DNA of 64,000 nt from Oceanospirillaceae bacterium (GCA_024234265.1 JACKOM010000002.1:248001-312000), one strand, 5' to 3'; shown: positions 9,777-19,321, numbered from the stretch's first letter. Numbers and translations are program-made. The notes: a model not told the origin generated them from the letters alone.

Positions 9777-10703
9777 GTGTCAAAACCCCGCAGACCAAAA
9801 GGCCGTGCGATTAACGGCATTCTGGTATTGGATAAACCCCTGGGGTTCAGCTCCAATGCCGCCCTGCAAAAAGTAAAGTGGTTGTACCAGGCGATGAAAG
9901 CCGGCCATACCGGCGCCCTCGACCCGCTGGCCACAGGTGTTTTACCCCTGTGCCTGGGGGAAGCCACTAAGTTTTCCCAGATTCTGCTCGACAGCGACAA
10001 ACGCTACCTGACCACGGTAAAACTCGGTCAGCTCACCGCCACCGGTGATGCCGAAGGGGCCATTCAGGAAGAAAAACCCGTGCCTGAGCTTAACGAAGCC
10101 CTTATTCGTCAGGTGCTGCAGGATTTCACCGGTGAGATTCAGCAGATTCCGCCAATGTACTCCGCCCTCAAACATCAGGGCCGCCCGCTGTATGAGCTGG
10201 CGCGCAAGGGTGAAGTGGTGGATATCCAGCCGCGTACCATCACCATTTATGAGCTGATGCTGCATGGTTTTAGCGCCGACAGCATTACCTTCGAAGTGAG
10301 CTGCTCCAAGGGCACCTATGTGCGCACCCTGGGGCAGGATATCGCTGCGGCCCTTGGCACGGTCGGGCATTTAAGTGCCCTGCGCCGCCTCAAAGCCGGG
10401 CCTTACACAGCCGAGATGATGATCACCCTGGATGAGCTGATTGCCCTGGCGGAGCAGGGGCACGATGCCCTGGATGCCAAGCTGTTACCTATGTTCACCG
10501 CCCTTGGCCATATTCCCGTAGTGGAGCTGAATGAGGCCCAGGCTGCGACAATTCGTCATGGCCAGGCCGTAACTGTCGCTCAACAAATGGAAAAAGGTCA
10601 GGTACAATTGCGCCTCCGTCAAAACGGGCAGGAAATCCTGCTGGGTTTGGGGGAGTATGAATCCGGCGGTTTGGTCAGTCCAAAACGTCTGGTAGTAGGG
10701 TAA
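9777..10703 (+). CDS. truB: tRNA pseudouridine(55) synthase
   Basis: Makes pseudouridine 55 in the T-loop of tRNAs. 308 residues. The catalytic aspartate is in HTGALDPLATGVLPL, and further family blocks are KRYLTTVKLGQLTATGD and SCSKGTYVRTLGQDI. The GTG start lies 3 bases after the rbfA stop; the RBS is the GAGAAG at the end of rbfA. The C-terminal region carries a PUA-like domain. Confidence 0.96.
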   Translation: MSKPRRPKGRAINGILVLDKPLGFSSNAALQKVKWLYQAMKAGHTGALDPLATGVLPLCLGEATKFSQILLDSDKRYLTTVKLGQLTATGDAEGAIQEEKPVPELNEALIRQVLQDFTGEIQQIPPMYSALKHQGRPLYELARKGEVVDIQPRTITIYELMLHGFSADSITFEVSCSKGTYVRTLGQDIAAALGTVGHLSALRRLKAGPYTAEMMITLDELIALAEQGHDALDAKLLPMFTALGHIPVVELNEAQAATIRHGQAVTVAQQMEKGQVQLRLRQNGQEILLGLGEYESGGLVSPKRLVVG

Positions 10704-10783
10704 AACCTGCTGGTGCATGCCACTGTAAATATGCACGGTGGTGATGTTCCTGAAAATTAACGCATATTCGTCAGGAGATAATC

Positions 10784-11053
10784 ATGGCATTAACCGCAGA
10801 AGTAAAAGCACAGATCGTTAAAGACTACCAACAAGCTGAAGGCGATACTGGTAGCCCAGAAGTACAGGTTGCCCTGTTGACCCACAACATCAACACCCTG
10901 CAGCCACACTTCCAGGCTAACAAAAAAGATCACCACTCACGCCGTGGTCTGATCCGCATGGTTAACCAACGTCGTAAGCTGCTGGACTACCTGAAAGGCA
11001 AAGATGCAGTGCGCTACAGCGCCCTGATCGCTCGCCTGGGTCTGCGCCGCTAA
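10784..11053 (+). CDS. rpsO: 30S ribosomal protein S15
   Basis: Primary binder of the central domain of 16S rRNA. 89 residues, full length, with the conserved GDTGSPEVQVALLT, HHSRRGL and YSALIARLGLRR. The RBS is TCAGGAGA. The 80-base leader contains GTGCAT...ATGCAC, which could fold and relate to the autoregulation known for S15; this was not tested. Terminator and pnp follow as in E. coli. Confidence 0.97.
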   Translation: MALTAEVKAQIVKDYQQAEGDTGSPEVQVALLTHNINTLQPHFQANKKDHHSRRGLIRMVNQRRKLLDYLKGKDAVRYSALIARLGLRR

Positions 11054-11059
11054 GACTGC

Positions 11060-11085
11060 AAAACCCCCTTAACCGGGGGTTTTTG
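11060..11085 (+). terminator. Intrinsic terminator after rpsO
   Basis: AAAACCCCC TTAACC GGGGGTTTTT: a 5-GC stem flanked by A and T runs. Partial read-through into pnp is likely. Confidence 0.85.
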
Positions 11086-11123
11086 CTTTTTATGTAGTAC
11101 ATCGTAAGTTCCCGACTGTTGTT

Positions 11124-11176
11124 TGCTGCTTCTAACCATTCGCCTTTCATGAAGGGCAAATGCTTAGAAGTAAGCA
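11124..11176 (+). promoter_or_regulatory. Long imperfect hairpin in the pnp leader (likely RNase III target)
   Basis: The sequence folds around the palindrome TTCATGAA at 11146-11153 into a stem of about 22 base pairs, with single mismatches near 11141/11158 and 11136/11163 and a one-base bulge near the base. The start of pnp is 34 bases downstream. In E. coli the pnp leader has such a stem, cut by RNase III and used for PNPase autoregulation. The same role here is inferred. Confidence 0.7.
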
Positions 11177-11209
11177 CAGCGGTAAAAAAGAGTTAAAAAA
11201 GGAAAAATA

Positions 11210-13303
11210 ATGCTCAATCCTATTACCCATAGTTTTAAATTCGGTAACCAGACAGTTACCTTAGAAACCGCACGTATTGCCCGTCAGGCCACCGGCGCTG
11301 TATTAGTGACCATTGGTGACATCCAGGTTCTGACCACTGTTGTTGCTGCCAAAGAAGCCAAAAAAGGTCAGGATTTTTTCCCGCTGACCGTTAACTACAC
11401 CGAAAAACTCTACGCTACCGGTAAAATCCCAGGTGGTTACCTGAAGCGTGAAGGCCGTTCTTCTGAAAAAGAAACCCTGACTTCCCGTCTGATCGACCGT
11501 CCAATCCGCCCACTGTTTCCGGAAGGTTTCCTGAACGAAGTGCAGATCGTATGTACCGTGGTGAGTTCTGACCGCAGCAACGATCCTGACATCGCGTCCA
11601 TGATCGGTACTTCCGCAGCCCTGGCGATCTCCGGCATTCCATTTGAAGGCCCGATCGGTGCTGCCCGTGTGGGTTACAACGACCAGAGCGGTTATGTACT
11701 GAACCCTGATTACGAATACCTGAAAACTTCCCGTCTGGAGATGGTGGTTGCCGGTACTAAAGACGCCGTGCTGATGGTTGAATCCGAAGCTCTGGAACTG
11801 ACTGAAGACCAGATGCTGGGTGCTGTACTGTTCGCCCACCACGAGTTCCAGGTAGTGATCGCTGCCGTTAACGAATTTGCGGCTAAAGCCGGTAAAGCAC
11901 AGTGGCAGTGGACTGCCCCAGAGAAAAACGTAGCCGCTTACAATGCCATCAAAGCCGAAGTGGCTGCCGAGCTGACCGACGCTTACCAGATCAGCGACAA
12001 AATGGCCCGTTACTCTGCGGTTGATGCCCTGAGCGATCGCGCTGCTGCCAAACTGGTGGGCGAAGAAGCCGGCCAGATCAGCGCTGAAGAATTCGGTGCC
12101 CTGTTCAAAGACCTGCAAAAAGAAGTGGTGCGTGAGCGCATTCTGGACAACAAACCCCGTATCGACGGTCGTGATAACAAAACCGTACGTCAGCTGAACA
12201 TCCAGACCGACGTATTAAAAGGCGCCCACGGCAGTGCCCTGTTCACCCGTGGTGAAACCCAGTCCCTGGGTGTGGTGACCTTAGGTTCTACCCGTGATGC
12301 ACAAAACATCGAAACCCTGCACGGCGACCAGAAAGACAGCTTCCTGTTCCACTACAACTTCCCTCCTTACTCTGTAGGTGAGTGTGGTCGTATGGGTGCA
12401 CCGGGCCGTCGTGAAGTAGGCCACGGCCGTCTGGCCCGTCGTGGTGTTCAGGCCATGCTGCCAAACCAGGCTGATTTCCCTTACACCATCCGCGTAGTAT
12501 CTGAAATTACCGAGTCCAACGGTTCTTCCTCCATGGCGTCTGTATGTTCTGCATCCCTCGCCCTGATGGACGCCGGTGTACCGATCAAAGCTCCTGTAGC
12601 CGGTATCGCCATGGGTCTGGTGAAAGAAGGCAACCGTTTCTCCGTTCTGACTGACATCCTGGGTGACGAAGACCACCTGGGTGACATGGACTTCAAAGTA
12701 GCCGGTACTGAAAAAGGTGTTACTGCCCTGCAGATGGACATCAAGATCAACGGTATCACTGAAGAAATCATGGAAATCGCCCTGGAGCAGGCCTTCGCAG
12801 CACGTATCACCATTCTGAACCAGATGAATGCCGTGATGGCCAAACCACGCAGCGAAATGCCGGACAACGCCCCAACCTACCTGACCTTCAAAATCCCTTC
12901 AGACAAAATTGCTGAAGCGATTGGTAAAGGTGGTGCGACCATCCGTGGTGTGTGCGAGCAGACCGGTGCCGACGTGGACATCCAGGATGACGGTACCATC
13001 AAGGTATTCGCCCTGACCAAAGATGCCGCCGTACGTGCCCAGAACATGCTGCAAGCCGTAACTGCTGAAGCCGAAGTGGGCAAGGTATACCGCGGTAAAG
13101 TAAGCAAAGTGGTGGATTTCGGTGCTTTCATCAGCATCCTGCCAGGCAAAGATGGCTTAGTGCACATCTCCCAGATCAGCGATGAGCGCGTGGAAAACGT
13201 AGCTGACTTCATCAAAGAAGGTCAGGAACTCAACGTAATGGTGCTGGATGTGGACAACAAAGGCCGTATCAAGCTGACCATGAAAGGTGTAGAGCAGAAC
13301 TAA
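11210..13303 (+). CDS. pnp: Polyribonucleotide nucleotidyltransferase (PNPase)
   Basis: Phosphorolytic 3'-5' exoribonuclease of the RNA degradosome. 697 residues: two RNase PH domains separated by a helical domain, then KH (IAEAIGKGGATIRGVCEQTGADVDI, about 562-600) and S1 (GKVYRGKVSKVVDFGAFISILPGKDGLVHISQI, about 622-690). The C-terminus is short, lacking the extended tail seen in some relatives. RBS is AAAAAGGAAAA. It is preceded by the processed-type leader hairpin. Confidence 0.97.
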   Translation: MLNPITHSFKFGNQTVTLETARIARQATGAVLVTIGDIQVLTTVVAAKEAKKGQDFFPLTVNYTEKLYATGKIPGGYLKREGRSSEKETLTSRLIDRPIRPLFPEGFLNEVQIVCTVVSSDRSNDPDIASMIGTSAALAISGIPFEGPIGAARVGYNDQSGYVLNPDYEYLKTSRLEMVVAGTKDAVLMVESEALELTEDQMLGAVLFAHHEFQVVIAAVNEFAAKAGKAQWQWTAPEKNVAAYNAIKAEVAAELTDAYQISDKMARYSAVDALSDRAAAKLVGEEAGQISAEEFGALFKDLQKEVVRERILDNKPRIDGRDNKTVRQLNIQTDVLKGAHGSALFTRGETQSLGVVTLGSTRDAQNIETLHGDQKDSFLFHYNFPPYSVGECGRMGAPGRREVGHGRLARRGVQAMLPNQADFPYTIRVVSEITESNGSSSMASVCSASLALMDAGVPIKAPVAGIAMGLVKEGNRFSVLTDILGDEDHLGDMDFKVAGTEKGVTALQMDIKINGITEEIMEIALEQAFAARITILNQMNAVMAKPRSEMPDNAPTYLTFKIPSDKIAEAIGKGGATIRGVCEQTGADVDIQDDGTIKVFALTKDAAVRAQNMLQAVTAEAEVGKVYRGKVSKVVDFGAFISILPGKDGLVHISQISDERVENVADFIKEGQELNVMVLDVDNKGRIKLTMKGVEQN

Positions 13304-13320
13304 GTTCTGCCCCCATCTGA

Positions 13321-13348
13321 AAAACGCCGCATCTGCGGCGTTTTTTTT
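13321..13348 (+). terminator. Intrinsic terminator after pnp
   Basis: AAAACGCCGC ATCT GCGGCGTTTTTTTT, a strong GC stem with an 8-T run. Confidence 0.92.
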
Positions 13349-13454
13349 GCGCTGTGCCACAGGGCGGAAAAAAGCCGTTAATTAACTTGCTACGGCAGGC
13401 GTAATTCGCAAGAATGCCCTGCGTTTTTCTTGCCTTGTACAAAAAGGAATTTGT

Positions 13455-14117
13455 ATGCGTTATCTGCTCGCCTGCATCCCTCTGTTTTTATCCTTTGCCA
13501 CCAGTGATGTGAACGCTGCCAGCCGTTATTTTATTGGTGCGGGTTTATCCTCAGGTTCCGGTACAGGTACCAATACCAGCAAGGCCGTGATTGACGGCAT
13601 TGACACTGAAAACAGCAGCAGTACCTACACCAATACGGGCTTAACCCTGAAAATGGGCATGAAACTGCGCCGCGCCCAGCGCCTGGAATTATCCCTTACA
13701 CAACTGAATATAAGTGCCGAAAACGAAATCACCGTGGTGGATGGTGACAACAACAGTGAGTTGGTGAGTGGCACCACAGACCTGCCCGTCACCGGATTAG
13801 ATCTAACCTATATGTCCCACTGGCGCGGCGGTTACCTGCAACCCTATTACGCACTGGGTGCGGGTCTGTATGTGAATAACAACAAAGAAGAAATGTACGC
13901 ACGGGATGACATTTACGGCGGTGCATTTAATTTAGCCTTTGGTTTATTAGTGCCCATGGGGCGCCGTGCGGAACTGGATTTAGCCGTGCAGGGCAAAGCG
14001 ATTTATTGGCAGGAATATCAGATTTACGACAAAGAAGTCGACGGATTTATGGCTACCACAGTGCAAACTACCAGTGTGCTGGGCAGCGTAATGCTGGGCT
14101 TTAATTTTATTTTTTAA
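13455..14117 (+). CDS. Outer-membrane beta-barrel protein, paralogue 1
   Basis: 220 residues. An N-terminal signal peptide (about 1-22, ending NAA) is followed by alternating strands rich in Gly, aromatic and Tyr residues, and the protein ends in FNFIF, a typical C-terminal phenylalanine for BAM recognition. No enzymatic motif is seen. It is clearly related to the protein at 15088-15660: shared blocks include GLSSGSGTGT, LQPYYALGAGLY, and GAFNLAFGLLVPMGRRAELDLA. Function is unknown; OmpA/OmpW-like small barrels are the closest structural class. RBS is AAAAAGGAATTTGT. Confidence 0.8.
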   Translation: MRYLLACIPLFLSFATSDVNAASRYFIGAGLSSGSGTGTNTSKAVIDGIDTENSSSTYTNTGLTLKMGMKLRRAQRLELSLTQLNISAENEITVVDGDNNSELVSGTTDLPVTGLDLTYMSHWRGGYLQPYYALGAGLYVNNNKEEMYARDDIYGGAFNLAFGLLVPMGRRAELDLAVQGKAIYWQEYQIYDKEVDGFMATTVQTTSVLGSVMLGFNFIF

Positions 14118-14134
14118 ATTAAAGCCCGTTCCCA

Positions 14135-14932
14135 TCAGGGCAGATAAATCTGCCCTTGCATATATAAACTGCAATACCCCGCAATAGTCACACGCTCACC
14201 CTTATCCTCTAACCAGACATCGCCGCTGCGTTTGGATACCTGACGCGCGCGTAACGATTTTTTATTGAGGCGTTGCGCCCAGTAGGGAATTAACGAGCAA
14301 TAGGAGCTGCCGGTTACAGGGTCTTCATTTATGCCCTGCCGGGGTGCAAAAAAACGGTTTACAAAATCTATGTCAGCTTCACCGGGTGCCGTCACACTAA
14401 AACCGAATTCGGGCAGGGCTGCGAGTTTAGTAAAATCCGGTTTTAAGTTGCTAACCTGCTCAGCATTTTCCAGTACCACAACTAAATCCCGTGATCTTAA
14501 AATAGCCAGGGGTTTTATATTCAGCGCTTCTTCGAGTTTTATCAGCAAGTCAGCAGAATCATCGGTTTTTGGCGGGCGCGAAGGGAAATCCAGACTTAAT
14601 TTATCGCCATTGCGGTTCACCACCAATGCCCCGCTCTGGCTGTTAAAAATCACCTGATTTAATTCTGGTTTAAGAATATTTAATAAAACATGACCGCTGG
14701 CGAGGGTGGCGTGGCCACATAAATCCACCTCCACTTCGGGGGTAAACCAACGGATGGCATATTCACCATCGGCCTGGGGCACAAAAAATACCGTTTCCGA
14801 TAAATTATGCTCGGCGGCAATCGCTTGCATTAAATCATCGGCCAGCCAGTTATCTAAAGGAATTACCGCGGCAGGGTTGCCACGCAGGGTTTGTCGGTGA
14901 AAAGCATCCACCTGATAAACGTTCAGTTCCAT
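14135..14932 (-). CDS. PhzF family isomerase/epimerase
   Basis: 265 residues with the diaminopimelate-epimerase-like fold of PhzF. The N-terminus VYQVDAFHRQTLRGNPAAV and the catalytic glutamate in HNLSETVFF are typical, as are CGHATLASGHV and the late DPVTGSSYCSLIPYW. I chose the ATG at 14932 because AGAGGG precedes it; an upstream in-frame ATG would add 19 residues unlike the family. A perfect 9-bp inverted repeat (14137-14156) overlaps the stop codon. There are no phenazine genes nearby, so the substrate is unknown. Confidence 0.88.
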   Translation of the reverse strand: MELNVYQVDAFHRQTLRGNPAAVIPLDNWLADDLMQAIAAEHNLSETVFFVPQADGEYAIRWFTPEVEVDLCGHATLASGHVLLNILKPELNQVIFNSQSGALVVNRNGDKLSLDFPSRPPKTDDSADLLIKLEEALNIKPLAILRSRDLVVVLENAEQVSNLKPDFTKLAALPEFGFSVTAPGEADIDFVNRFFAPRQGINEDPVTGSSYCSLIPYWAQRLNKKSLRARQVSKRSGDVWLEDKGERVTIAGYCSLYMQGQIYLP

Positions 14933-15087
14933 GTGCAATTTCCCTCTTGTGAACTTGGCTTGATGGCAGGCAATTTTTGCACAAAACAATCAGGCCTGTA
15001 ATTGCATTGCCGACTATTTTCATTATCATGCACGCGCCCTGGTTGCCATAACCTGGGCGGGAAATGATGTATCACAAGGAATCCACA

Positions 15088-15660
15088 ATGAAAAAGTTAG
15101 CCCTTTGCAGCGCACTCGCGCTGGAATCCCTGCACGCTGCTGCTGATGTAAGCCCACGTTTTTATGCTGGTCTGAATCTTTCCACCGGTTCTGGTACAGA
15201 AAACGTTGAATGGTATGACGGCACTGAAACAGAAGCAGATATCGATGTTTCTGGTAGTGCTATTTACGGTGGTTACGTATTCCCAAGTAATAACCGCTTC
15301 GAAATTTCTCTGACCAGTATTTCTGCGAGTTATGATGAAGGCGACGACTCTGACTTCTCCGGTATCGATTTCGATTGGAAATTCACTCTCAACGATAACA
15401 ACGTAACACCTTATTTAGGTGTTGGTTTTGGTCTTTATACTTATGAAGATACAGCAGATGTTAACAAGGGTGGTGATCTCAACGGTATCGCTTTTACATT
15501 AGCTGGTGGTGTATTAGCTAAAGTGCATGAGCATGTGGAACTGGATATCGCGCTTTCTCGTAAAGGTATCGGCTGGGAAACAGCAAAAACCGAATCTGGT
15601 GATGTTGATGTGAGCGAAGGTATGACCATGCTGTCTTTTGGTGCACATTACCTGTTCTAA
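15088..15660 (+). CDS. Outer-membrane beta-barrel protein, paralogue 2
   Basis: 190 residues from the ATG at 15088, which has AAGGAAT upstream; an in-frame ATG at 15064 lacks a good RBS. The signal peptide MKKLALCSALALESLHAAA is unusual in having a glutamate in its hydrophobic part. The mature protein is acidic with about eight amphipathic strands and ends FGAHYLF. It is a shorter relative of the protein at 13455-14117. Codon use is more AT-rich than in the neighbours, which may reflect high expression or transfer. A strong terminator follows. Confidence 0.8.
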   Translation: MKKLALCSALALESLHAAADVSPRFYAGLNLSTGSGTENVEWYDGTETEADIDVSGSAIYGGYVFPSNNRFEISLTSISASYDEGDDSDFSGIDFDWKFTLNDNNVTPYLGVGFGLYTYEDTADVNKGGDLNGIAFTLAGGVLAKVHEHVELDIALSRKGIGWETAKTESGDVDVSEGMTMLSFGAHYLF

Positions 15661-15676
15661 CCTGCCCGCTACCAAT

Positions 15677-15706
15677 AAAAACGCCGCTTCTGCGGCGTTT
15701 TTTATT
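15677..15706 (+). terminator. Intrinsic terminator after barrel paralogue 2
   Basis: AAAAACGCCGC TTCT GCGGCGTTTTTTA; the same stem sequence as behind pnp. Confidence 0.9.
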
Positions 15707-15729
15707 TCTGAGTTTAATGCGGAAATTTA

Positions 15730-16323
15730 TCAGGCCCCCGCCAGATAAGCCTTTACTCCATCCAGGAAAAACTGCACAGATAACATAATCAGCAGCATAC
15801 CAATTAATTTTTCGATGGCGCGTATGCCGCGGTGGCCCATGTGTTTTAACAACCAGTTAGAGCTTAATAAAATCACCACAGAAATCGCCCAGGCACTGGT
15901 CAGAGAACCAAACCAGACATGCAATAAATGGGGTTTAGTGCTGGTGAGCAGTAATATGGAAGCAATCGCCGAAGGCCCCGCCACCATGGGCACGGCGAGC
16001 GGCACAATAAACGGGTCTTCATAATCCTGGTCGGGGTTTAAGCCCTTACGCGGGAAAACAATATCCAAACCGATCAGAAATAAAATAATCCCGCTGGCAA
16101 TACTCAGGGAGGCCTGTTTTAAACCGAGGAAATGCAAAATACTTTCCCCGGCGAATAAAAAGGCCAGCAGTATGCCGTAGGCAAATAACATTTCACGCAG
16201 AATAACACGCCAGCGTTTGTCTTCTTCCACACCCTGCAGGGTGTGGTGGAAAATTGGAATATTACCCACCGGATCCATGATGAATAATAACATCAGGGTT
16301 GCAGTCCAGAATTCCACGCTCAC
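15730..16323 (-). CDS. MarC/YhgN-type inner-membrane protein
   Basis: 197 residues, the same length as E. coli YhgN, with six predicted membrane helices. The first helix region carries the MarC-family MDPVGNIPIF, and GLDIVF and VPLAVPMVAGPSAIA follow. The family is annotated as putative transporters with no settled substrate. GTG start with GGGAGGG upstream. It lies 17 bases behind the beta-CASP gene on the same strand, so the two may share a transcript. Confidence 0.88.
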   Translation of the reverse strand: MSVEFWTATLMLLFIMDPVGNIPIFHHTLQGVEEDKRWRVILREMLFAYGILLAFLFAGESILHFLGLKQASLSIASGIILFLIGLDIVFPRKGLNPDQDYEDPFIVPLAVPMVAGPSAIASILLLTSTKPHLLHVWFGSLTSAWAISVVILLSSNWLLKHMGHRGIRAIEKLIGMLLIMLSVQFFLDGVKAYLAGA

Positions 16324-16340
16324 GTTAACCCTCCCGTGGT

Positions 16341-17696
16341 TTAGTCAAGTTCTATGCTGTCCATATAGTCGGGCACACACGCGTTCCAGTGTAGCTCTTC
16401 TTTGATGTGTACGCGCATGGCATCTGCGGCACAACGCTCCCCGTGGGTAACAAAAACCCGTTTGGGTGGTTGTCGCATTTTTTTCAGCCAGTCGATAATT
16501 TCCGCATAATCCGCGTGGGCCGATAGGCTGGCCAGATTATAAATATGCGCGCGCATCGGGTAATACTCACCGTGGATTTTAATTTTGTCCGCGCCATTAA
16601 CCATGGCATCACCACGGGTGCCCGGTGCCTGGAAACCTGCCATTAAAACCGAGTTACGGTGGTCAGGCAGAATACCTTTGAGGTGGTGTAATACCCGCCC
16701 GCCGCTGGCCATGCCGGAAGCACTGATAATAATTGCCGGATTTTTACGCTCGGTTAATGCTTGTGATTCTTCCACGGTGCGCACATAGGTGGTGACTTTA
16801 TCGATTTCGTCACAATCCTGCTGGCTGAGTTTGTGTTGCTGGTGAAATTTCTCGTAAATTTCCGTGGCGCTGATCGCCATGGGGCTGTTGAGGTAAATCG
16901 GCACAGCGGGAATGCGTTGCTGCAGGCGCAGGTTTTTCAGCATTAATAACAACATCTGTGCGCGACCCACCGCAAAAGAAGGTATTAATAAAATACCGCC
17001 ACGGGCCATGGTTTCGTTCACAATTTTTTCCAGCTGCGCTTCGGTGTTGGCATCCTCATGCAGGCGGTTGCCGTAGGTGGATTCCACCACTAAATAATCG
17101 GCACTGGCAATTTCCTGCGGTGGGTAGAGCACCGCATCATTGGGGCGGCCCACATCACCGCTGAACACGATTTTGCGTACGCCATCATCGAGGGTAATCG
17201 CGCAGGCCCCTAAAATATGCCCCACGGGTGTGAAGGTGATGTGTAATTTATCCAGTTCAATGGCTTTATTGCAGGGCACTGAGTGAAATTGTTTTAACAC
17301 AGCACGGGCATCTTTTTCCGTGTAAAGTGGCATGGCCGGGCTGTGTTTGGAGAATTTATGTTTATTGGCAAACAGGGCGTCTTCTTCCTGTAAATGGCCT
17401 GCATCGGGTAATAAAATTTTGGCGAGTTCGTGGGTGCCGGCGGAGGAATAAATTTTACCGTGGAAACCTTGTTTCATCAGGGCAGGTAAATACCCGCTGT
17501 GGTCTATATGGGCATGGGTGATTAAAACCGCATCAATTTCCCGTGCAGCAATGGGCAGAGGTTTCCAGTTGCGTTCGCGTAAATTTTTAACCCCCTGGTA
17601 CATGCCACAATCAATCAGATATTTTTTGCCGGCATGTTCGACAAGATATTTAGAGCCGGTCACCGTATCGGTTGCACCTAAAAACGTGAGTTTCAT
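16341..17696 (-). CDS. Metallo-beta-lactamase/beta-CASP RNA nuclease-like protein
   Basis: 451 residues. The zinc motif THAHIDHSGYLP lies near residue 60, followed by further ligand blocks GHILGAC, FSGDVG and ESTYGNRLH, a beta-CASP insertion (FAVGRAQMLLLML), and the C-terminal RNA-specificity segment with LSAHADYAEI and FVTHGE. This is the CPSF73/Cft2-like architecture, so an RNA endo- or exonuclease activity is expected; the bacterial paralogues are poorly characterised. ATG with AAGGAATT upstream. MarC follows. Confidence 0.9.
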   Translation of the reverse strand: MKLTFLGATDTVTGSKYLVEHAGKKYLIDCGMYQGVKNLRERNWKPLPIAAREIDAVLITHAHIDHSGYLPALMKQGFHGKIYSSAGTHELAKILLPDAGHLQEEDALFANKHKFSKHSPAMPLYTEKDARAVLKQFHSVPCNKAIELDKLHITFTPVGHILGACAITLDDGVRKIVFSGDVGRPNDAVLYPPQEIASADYLVVESTYGNRLHEDANTEAQLEKIVNETMARGGILLIPSFAVGRAQMLLLMLKNLRLQQRIPAVPIYLNSPMAISATEIYEKFHQQHKLSQQDCDEIDKVTTYVRTVEESQALTERKNPAIIISASGMASGGRVLHHLKGILPDHRNSVLMAGFQAPGTRGDAMVNGADKIKIHGEYYPMRAHIYNLASLSAHADYAEIIDWLKKMRQPPKRVFVTHGERCAADAMRVHIKEELHWNACVPDYMDSIELD

Positions 17697-17812
17697 AGTA
17701 ATTCCTTGTTAAACGCTGGCCCTAGTTTAGACAAGCCTTCACTTATAATGTTGATTTATATCTAAACGTTATTCATTCCTGTTACCTAGACTTGCCTCAT
17801 TGAGGAGATGTT

Positions 17813-19321
17813 ATGTCTGAAAATTTTTTGTATCTCACCCGCCCAGGGATTGATACCCACCAGGAGCCCGTGGTGTACATGCGCAACGATTGCCATGTGT
17901 GCCGTGCGGAAGGGTTCAGTGCCCAGAGCCGGGTGCGGGTCTGCACGGGGGAGCGCAGTATTATTGCCACCCTGAATATTGTGACGGGGGATTTTTTAAG
18001 TCATCAGAAAGCCGCGTTAAGTGAGGCCGCGTGGCGGCTGTTAAATCCACAGGAGGGTGATAAAGCCTATTTCAAACATGCCCCGGCGGTGGATTCCATG
18101 GGGTATGTGCGTGGCAAACTGTATGGCAAAACCCTCAGTCAGGCGGCGGCGAGTGACATCATCCGCGATATTAACCACGGCCTGTTCAGTGATATTCAAC
18201 TGGCGGCCTATGTCACGGCCTGTGCCGGTAACCGTCTGTCCACGGAAGAAACCATTTCCATCACCCGCGCCATGGTGGAGTCCGGCCAGCGTTTTCACTG
18301 GGGTGAAGACATGGTGCTGGATAAACACTGTGTGGGTGGTTTGCCCGGTAACCGCACCACGCCGATTGTGGTGGCGATTGTTGCCGCCAACGGTCTGCTG
18401 ATGCCAAAAACCTCCTCCCGCGCGATTACCTCCCCGGCGGGCACCGCCGATACCATGGAAACCCTTACCGAAGTCACCTTAAGTTTTGAGCGCATGCGCA
18501 AAGTGGTGCGTGAGCAGGGCGGTTGTCTGGCCTGGGGTGGTTCGGTGTCATTAAGCCCGACGGATGACATTATTATCCGTGTCGAACGGGCGTTAGATCT
18601 GGACAGTGAAGGGCAGATGGTGGCGTCGGTGATTTCCAAAAAAGTCGCCGCTGGTTCCACCCATGTCTTGATTGATATCCCCGTTGGCCCCACCGCCAAG
18701 GTGCGCAGTGCCGAAGTGGCGCGGCATTTATCTGATGCCCTGTGTAAAACCGGCGCGGCCCTCGGCCTGAATGTGAAAACCATTATCAGCGATGGCACCC
18801 AGCCCGTGGGGCGTGGGATCGGCCCTGTGCTCGAAGCCCGCGACGTACTGGCGGTGCTCAATAATGCGGCGGATGCCCCCGACGATCTGCGTCAGCGTGC
18901 CCTCACCCTGGCGGCGGCTTTGCTGGAAATGGGCGGCAAAGCGGCACCCCGTGAAGGTTTACAGCTGGCCCAGCAAACCCTGCAAAGTGGTGCAGCCCTG
19001 CGTAAGTTTGAAGCCATCTGCCATGCCCAGGGTGGCCTCAAACCCCTGCATCCGGCTAAACATCAGCATGTCATCCGTGCCCCCAAAAGCGGCATAGTGG
19101 CCCTGTTTAATAACCGCGTATTGGCCCGTCTGGCGAGCCTGGCCGGTGCACCTAATGCCCCGGCGGCGGGCCTTGATTTGCACGTGCGCCTCGGCGAAAA
19201 AGTTGAAGCTGGTCAGCCCCTCATGACTATCCATGCCGAAGCCAGCGGTGAGCTGGAATACGCCCTGGATTTCTACAACACCCACCCTGAAGTGCTGCGT
19301 ATCGAAGAGGAAGTGGTATGA
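17813..19321 (+). CDS. AMP phosphorylase/thymidine phosphorylase family protein
   Basis: 502 residues, longer than bacterial DeoA (about 440) because of an N-terminal extra domain (about 1-85), as in archaeal AMP phosphorylase-type enzymes. The catalytic core contains DKHCVGGLPGNRTTPIVV, KTSSRAITSPAGTADTMETL and the late GRGIGPVLEARDVL; the C-terminal barrel ends near 490. Activity is phosphorolysis of a nucleoside or nucleoside monophosphate; which one cannot be read from sequence alone. It overlaps the PRPP synthetase gene by 4 bases (GTATGA), and a phosphoketolase is coupled behind that. RBS is TTGAGGAGATG. Confidence 0.88.
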   Translation: MSENFLYLTRPGIDTHQEPVVYMRNDCHVCRAEGFSAQSRVRVCTGERSIIATLNIVTGDFLSHQKAALSEAAWRLLNPQEGDKAYFKHAPAVDSMGYVRGKLYGKTLSQAAASDIIRDINHGLFSDIQLAAYVTACAGNRLSTEETISITRAMVESGQRFHWGEDMVLDKHCVGGLPGNRTTPIVVAIVAANGLLMPKTSSRAITSPAGTADTMETLTEVTLSFERMRKVVREQGGCLAWGGSVSLSPTDDIIIRVERALDLDSEGQMVASVISKKVAAGSTHVLIDIPVGPTAKVRSAEVARHLSDALCKTGAALGLNVKTIISDGTQPVGRGIGPVLEARDVLAVLNNAADAPDDLRQRALTLAAALLEMGGKAAPREGLQLAQQTLQSGAALRKFEAICHAQGGLKPLHPAKHQHVIRAPKSGIVALFNNRVLARLASLAGAPNAPAAGLDLHVRLGEKVEAGQPLMTIHAEASGELEYALDFYNTHPEVLRIEEEVV

